This document shows, in pieces, positions 5,600 to 7,948 of a stretch of DNA of 7,948 nucleotides. Source of the stretch: Hydrogenophaga sp. (GTDB lineage: Bacteria > Pseudomonadota > Gammaproteobacteria > Burkholderiales > Burkholderiaceae_C); assembly GCA_018335615.1 (NCBI GenBank), contig JAGXRS010000133.1, forward strand, positions 1 to 7,948, in the 5' to 3' direction. Under the pieces are notes generated by a model. That model ran no database searches, was not told the origin of the DNA, and saw only the letters and a program-made list of their open reading frames with translations. The position numbers and the translations under genes were made by a program. The stretch's first letter is position 1; each line of letters starts with the position of its first letter.

Positions 5600-6460
5600 A
5601 TGATTAAGTCGAAAGTTTGTCAGGCAATTGCAGCGGCCGTGCTGTCCCTGGGTGCCGCTGGTGCGGCCAACGCCATTGTCATCACCGCGGGGGACTACAA
5701 GTTCACCATTGACAACTACGACGTCGGCAACGTGGGTTATACGGGCACCGGCGTGCTGTGCCAGAACAGCACGACGGCTTGCGATGCCAACTCGTTGGGT
5801 GCACCCGGGATGGGTTCTGTCGATACCGCCGGTATTTTCTCGGTGGCCTTGATCACCAATACCTCTTTGAACCAGGTTATCTTCCAGAAGGGCGGCGCCG
5901 ACGGTTATCTGACCGGTGTGTTTGGTGGATTGGTTGATCACACGGTTGAAGCTGTCTGCGGTACGGTCAGCGGTTGTAACGTGAATGCCTATTCCCAGGG
6001 TGGCTTCTTCAATCTCTATCAGAATGCGCAGGATTACAATTACGCGGCAGGGCCCCAGGCTTCGCTGGCTGCCGGCACATTCTCCGGCATCACCGACGGT
6101 TCGCTCTATCTGGCCGGTGTATTCGCACCTGGCGCTGTGGCCGGTGACACCACCACCACCTATGTCTCGAATTACCTCACCTCGACGCTGGCCGGTGCCG
6201 GCCAAGGTTTCCTCGATGTGGTGGGCGGCTCGGCTTACAGCACCTTCAACACCAATTCCCTGACGGACGCCAATGGCAACAAGCGCGATCTGTTCCTGGA
6301 CGTGACGTTCAATGACGTGGGCGCCGCTGGCTCGCAGTACGGATGGACCGTTCGCTCCACTGGCGCGGTGACCGGCCAGGCCGTTCCCGAGCCGGGCTCT
6401 TTGGCCCTGATTGCCCTCGCGCTGATGGGTGCTGGTGTGGCCACGCGCCGCAAGGCCTGA
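5600..6460 (+). CDS. PEP-CTERM sorting-domain secreted protein
   Basis: The 286-residue precursor has a Sec signal peptide (KSK then the hydrophobic AIAAAVLSLGAAGAANA, cleavage likely after Ala25). At the C-terminus is a full PEP-CTERM sorting signal: VPEP (262-265), a hydrophobic segment LALIALALMGAGVA (268-281) and the basic end RRK (283-285). Exosortase would be expected to cleave at the VPEP region and release or attach the protein at the cell surface or in the exopolysaccharide matrix. The mature part (26-261) is rich in Gly, Asn, Thr and Ala, with many short hydrophobic strands, and has no domain I recognise. It has four cysteines in two close pairs (54/61 and 120/126), which could form disulfides outside the cell. 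It is monocistronic, with its own sigma-54 promoter and a strong terminator. The sorting-signal call is secure; the protein's job is unknown. Confidence 0.93.
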   Translation: MIKSKVCQAIAAAVLSLGAAGAANAIVITAGDYKFTIDNYDVGNVGYTGTGVLCQNSTTACDANSLGAPGMGSVDTAGIFSVALITNTSLNQVIFQKGGADGYLTGVFGGLVDHTVEAVCGTVSGCNVNAYSQGGFFNLYQNAQDYNYAAGPQASLAAGTFSGITDGSLYLAGVFAPGAVAGDTTTTYVSNYLTSTLAGAGQGFLDVVGGSAYSTFNTNSLTDANGNKRDLFLDVTFNDVGAAGSQYGWTVRSTGAVTGQAVPEPGSLALIALALMGAGVATRRKA

Positions 6461-6529
6461 GGCAGGTACTGTGTTTGCCAACGCCTTTTGAGGGTGTAAT
6501 TCCTTCCGGAGCTTGGCAAAATTGACCAG

Positions 6530-6554
6530 ACACCCCGCCTTGGCGGGGTGTTTT
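6530..6554 (+). terminator. strong intrinsic terminator of the PEP-CTERM gene
   Basis: ACACCCCGCC (6530-6539) and GGCGGGGTGT (6542-6551) are perfect complements; allowing a CTTG loop, the stem is 9 bp. TTTT (6551-6554) follows. It lies 70 nt after the PEP-CTERM stop. On the minus strand no T-run follows directly, so it probably works mainly for the plus-strand gene. Confidence 0.88.
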
Positions 6555-6682
6555 CACGTCTGGCGGGTGCAAAGTTTGGAAAAATTTGCCGACGCGGTGG
6601 CACCGAGCGGTGTCGTCTGGCTGCCGCCTGTCGACATGGCGGGGTGATTGTGTTGCCATATGTAAGAGGAGCAGTGCCCCAG

Positions 6683-6699
6683 CCGGCGGCGGTCGCCGG
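6683..6699. repeat. GC-rich hairpin between convergent genes
   Basis: CCGGCG (6683-6688) and CGCCGG (6694-6699) pair around GCGGT, and the flanking CCCC (6677-6680) can pair with GGG (6700-6702) across an AG bulge. It lies 20 nt beyond the stop of the minus-strand hydrolase gene and may end that transcript, but there is no T-run on either strand. Nothing else is seen in 6555-6719. Confidence 0.35.
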
Positions 6700-6719
6700 G
6701 GGTGGCGGATGTTCCACGG

Positions 6720-7565
6720 TCAGCCGAGCCTACTCAGCCAGCTAATGAGAACCGTTTCACTTTCCCGCAGGGCCTGTTCGCTGGAGCAGGTGTGGTCGGC
6801 CTGGGCCAGCGCATGGCGTGTGAGGCCCGGTTGCCGGGCCCAGTTCGCCCAGCGGGGGTGGGTGTTGGCGTATTCCACAAACTCCTGCGCCGTCAGGTCG
6901 CGCTCACTCAGCAGGAGCAGGATCGCACCCGGAAAGCGCTGCCAGCCCGCCGCCATGTGGTCTTGGAAGCTGGGCTGGGGCTGGGGAGGGCGCTGCATAC
7001 CGCGCAGGTTGGCCAGCAGGTCGCGCAGGGCCTGGCGCCCGACGGCGCCGGTCAGCAGCTTGCGCCAGAACGCCGGCTCTCGCAGGCGCTGCCGGTAGTA
7101 GTGGCGCACCGTCGTGCGCGCCAGGCTGGCTTCAGAGCGGACCCAGGGGTTCAACAGCGCCAACCCGGCCAGCCGTGGGTCGGCGGTGGCCGATGCATAG
7201 ATCAGGCTCGCCGATGCGCCATCGCACAGGCCCCACAAGACCACCCGCTGCACACCGTCGCACGCCGCCACCGTGTCCACCGCCGCGGCGATGTGGGGGG
7301 TGGCGTGATCAAAGGGCACGGGTTCTCCCGGGCTGTCGCCCATGCCGGGCAGGTCAAAACGCAGGACGGTGTGGCCCTGGCGGGCCAGCGTCCGGGCCAA
7401 CCGCAGGAACTGCCGGTGGCTGCCCACCCGGTACTGCGCACCGCCCACCACGATCACGACGGCGGTGCCCGAGGCGCGCGTATCGGCTGCCGGCCGGCTC
7501 AGGATGCCGAGCATGGGCGCGCCGCCCGGGTCCATCCACAGCGCCTGTTCGTCGAGGGACGTCAT
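6720..7565 (-). CDS. exosortase A system-associated hydrolase 1 (alpha/beta hydrolase)
   Basis: The 281-residue alpha/beta hydrolase is recognised as hydrolase 1 of XrtA loci from its characteristic stretches VVGGAQYRVGSHRQF (39-53), LRFDLPGMGDSPGE (68-81), VVLWGLCDGASASL (108-121) and LALLNPWVRSE (135-145). The nucleophile elbow is G-L-C-D-G, so Cys114 takes the place of the usual serine. Asp223 (SERD) and His258 (ADHT) are the likely rest of the triad. There is no signal peptide, so it is cytoplasmic. Substrate and role are unknown; the family occurs together with hydrolase 2 and exosortase A. Its ATG overlaps the TGA of the upstream hydrolase 2 gene as ATGA (7562-7565), so translation is coupled and the start is secure. 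It converges on the PEP-CTERM gene. Confidence 0.92.
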   Translation of the reverse strand: MTSLDEQALWMDPGGAPMLGILSRPAADTRASGTAVVIVVGGAQYRVGSHRQFLRLARTLARQGHTVLRFDLPGMGDSPGEPVPFDHATPHIAAAVDTVAACDGVQRVVLWGLCDGASASLIYASATADPRLAGLALLNPWVRSEASLARTTVRHYYRQRLREPAFWRKLLTGAVGRQALRDLLANLRGMQRPPQPQPSFQDHMAAGWQRFPGAILLLLSERDLTAQEFVEYANTHPRWANWARQPGLTRHALAQADHTCSSEQALRESETVLISWLSRLG

Positions 7566-7948
7566 GCGGCGTCTCCCGCGCTCAGTGCCGAAACCGTGGC
7601 GGCGATCAAATCCGGCGCGTCATCGGTGCCGGTCTGCTGCCAGAAGGCGGGCGCGGTCACGGTGCGCGCCTGCACCGACCAGCCGGCGGCGCGCCAGGCG
7701 TCCAGCTGCCGTTCGGTGGCCGGGCTGGGCGCTGCGGCGGGTTGCAGCGCGGTGTCGATCCAGACGAGGCGGCGGGCGCCGCTGGCCACGGGCGGCACGA
7801 GCCGCGCCTGCTGCAGGCCGCGGGCCAGCGCGGGCGTGAGGGTGTAGCCCGCGATCTCCACCGGCTCCCCCCGTTCCAGTCGCTTCGCCGGGGTGTCGGC
7901 GCCGCTGGCGCTGGCGCTGGCGCCGGCGCCCAGCCACTGGCTGGCCGC
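7562..7948 (-). CDS. exosortase A system-associated hydrolase 2, C-terminal part
   Basis: The reading frame is open to the right edge of the window, so only the last 128 residues are visible and the 5' end with the catalytic core is missing. The stretch RGEPVEIAGYTLTPALARGL followed by RLVPP, RLVWIDTA, DAWRAAGWSV and PAFWQQTGTDDAPDLIAAT matches the C-terminal region of hydrolase 2 of XrtA loci as I recall it. A GTG at 7859-7861 could be mistaken for a start and would give a 99-residue protein, but the conserved sequence continues upstream of it. Between a Q-W pair and the conserved part is a low-complexity linker of Ala, Ser and Gly coded by a hexanucleotide repeat. It overlaps hydrolase 1 by 4 nt, in one operon. 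Confidence 0.85.
   Translation of the reverse strand, partial: AASQWLGAGASASASGADTPAKRLERGEPVEIAGYTLTPALARGLQQARLVPPVASGARRLVWIDTALQPAAAPSPATERQLDAWRAAGWSVQARTVTAPAFWQQTGTDDAPDLIAATVSALSAGDAA
7904..7921. repeat. three tandem GCTGGC hexamers inside the hydrolase 2 gene
   Basis: GCTGGC is repeated perfectly at 7904-7909, 7910-7915 and 7916-7921, flanked by GCC/GGC variants (7898-7903, 7922-7930). Read on the minus strand it encodes alternating Ala and Ser or Gly. It is in-frame, so copy-number change would lengthen or shorten a linker without breaking the protein. Confidence 0.75.

Noticed and set aside
5504..6481. 325-residue minus-strand open frame opposite the PEP-CTERM gene
   Set aside because: The plus strand has a signal peptide, PEP-CTERM signal, promoter, ribosome binding site and terminator; the opposite frame has none of these.
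6702..7847. 381-residue plus-strand open frame
   Set aside because: It is antisense to the two exosortase-associated hydrolases, whose conserved motifs and ATGA overlap are clear.
7562..7861. hydrolase 2 fragment as a complete 99-residue protein from GTG
   Set aside because: The frame stays open to the window edge and conserved residues lie upstream of the GTG, so it is the end of a longer gene.

Overview
The window reads as chromosomal DNA of a GC-rich Gram-negative bacterium, most likely a betaproteobacterium of the Burkholderiales (Comamonadaceae-like). This rests on codon bias, terminator style and protein similarity recalled from memory, not on a search. It is part of a PEP-CTERM/exosortase A (XrtA, EpsH-type) locus, the protein-sorting system that accompanies exopolysaccharide production. 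The exosortase itself, the Prs regulators and the glycosyltransferases are not in the window.

Layout, left to right. 1-284 is non-coding, with small inverted repeats and a weak promoter candidate. 285-1607 is UDP-glucose 6-dehydrogenase (ugd), followed at once by a compact intrinsic terminator. 1643-2644 is a FemAB/BioF2-like GNAT protein. 2645-3280 is a 636-nt region without a convincing gene; it carries five copies of the heptamer GCCGAA(T/C) and several mutually exclusive hairpins. 3281-3970 is the exosortase-associated, LuxI-like acyltransferase, and 3981-5429 is a PaaK/CapK-type adenylate-forming enzyme in the same operon; a 14-nt imperfect tandem duplication lies at their junction. 5430-5599 holds a good sigma-54 promoter and a strong ribosome binding site for the PEP-CTERM protein gene (5600-6460), which ends in a strong terminator (6530-6554). 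On the opposite strand, converging on it, are exosortase A system-associated hydrolase 1 (6720-7565) and the 3' part of hydrolase 2 (7562 to the window edge), overlapping by 4 nt.

How the parts may fit together. Ugd makes UDP-glucuronate for an acidic exopolysaccharide. The GNAT protein may decorate sugars or peptides. The PEP-CTERM protein is a secreted product that exosortase would process, and it appears to be switched by RpoN, as known for PEP-CTERM genes under the PrsK/PrsR two-component system. The two hydrolases are conserved XrtA-locus accessories of unknown substrate. The most interesting part is the pair formed by a LuxI-fold acyltransferase and an acyl-activating-type enzyme, preceded by a repeat-rich leader. 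It could make a signal or an acyl modification tied to the exosortase system; that is inference.
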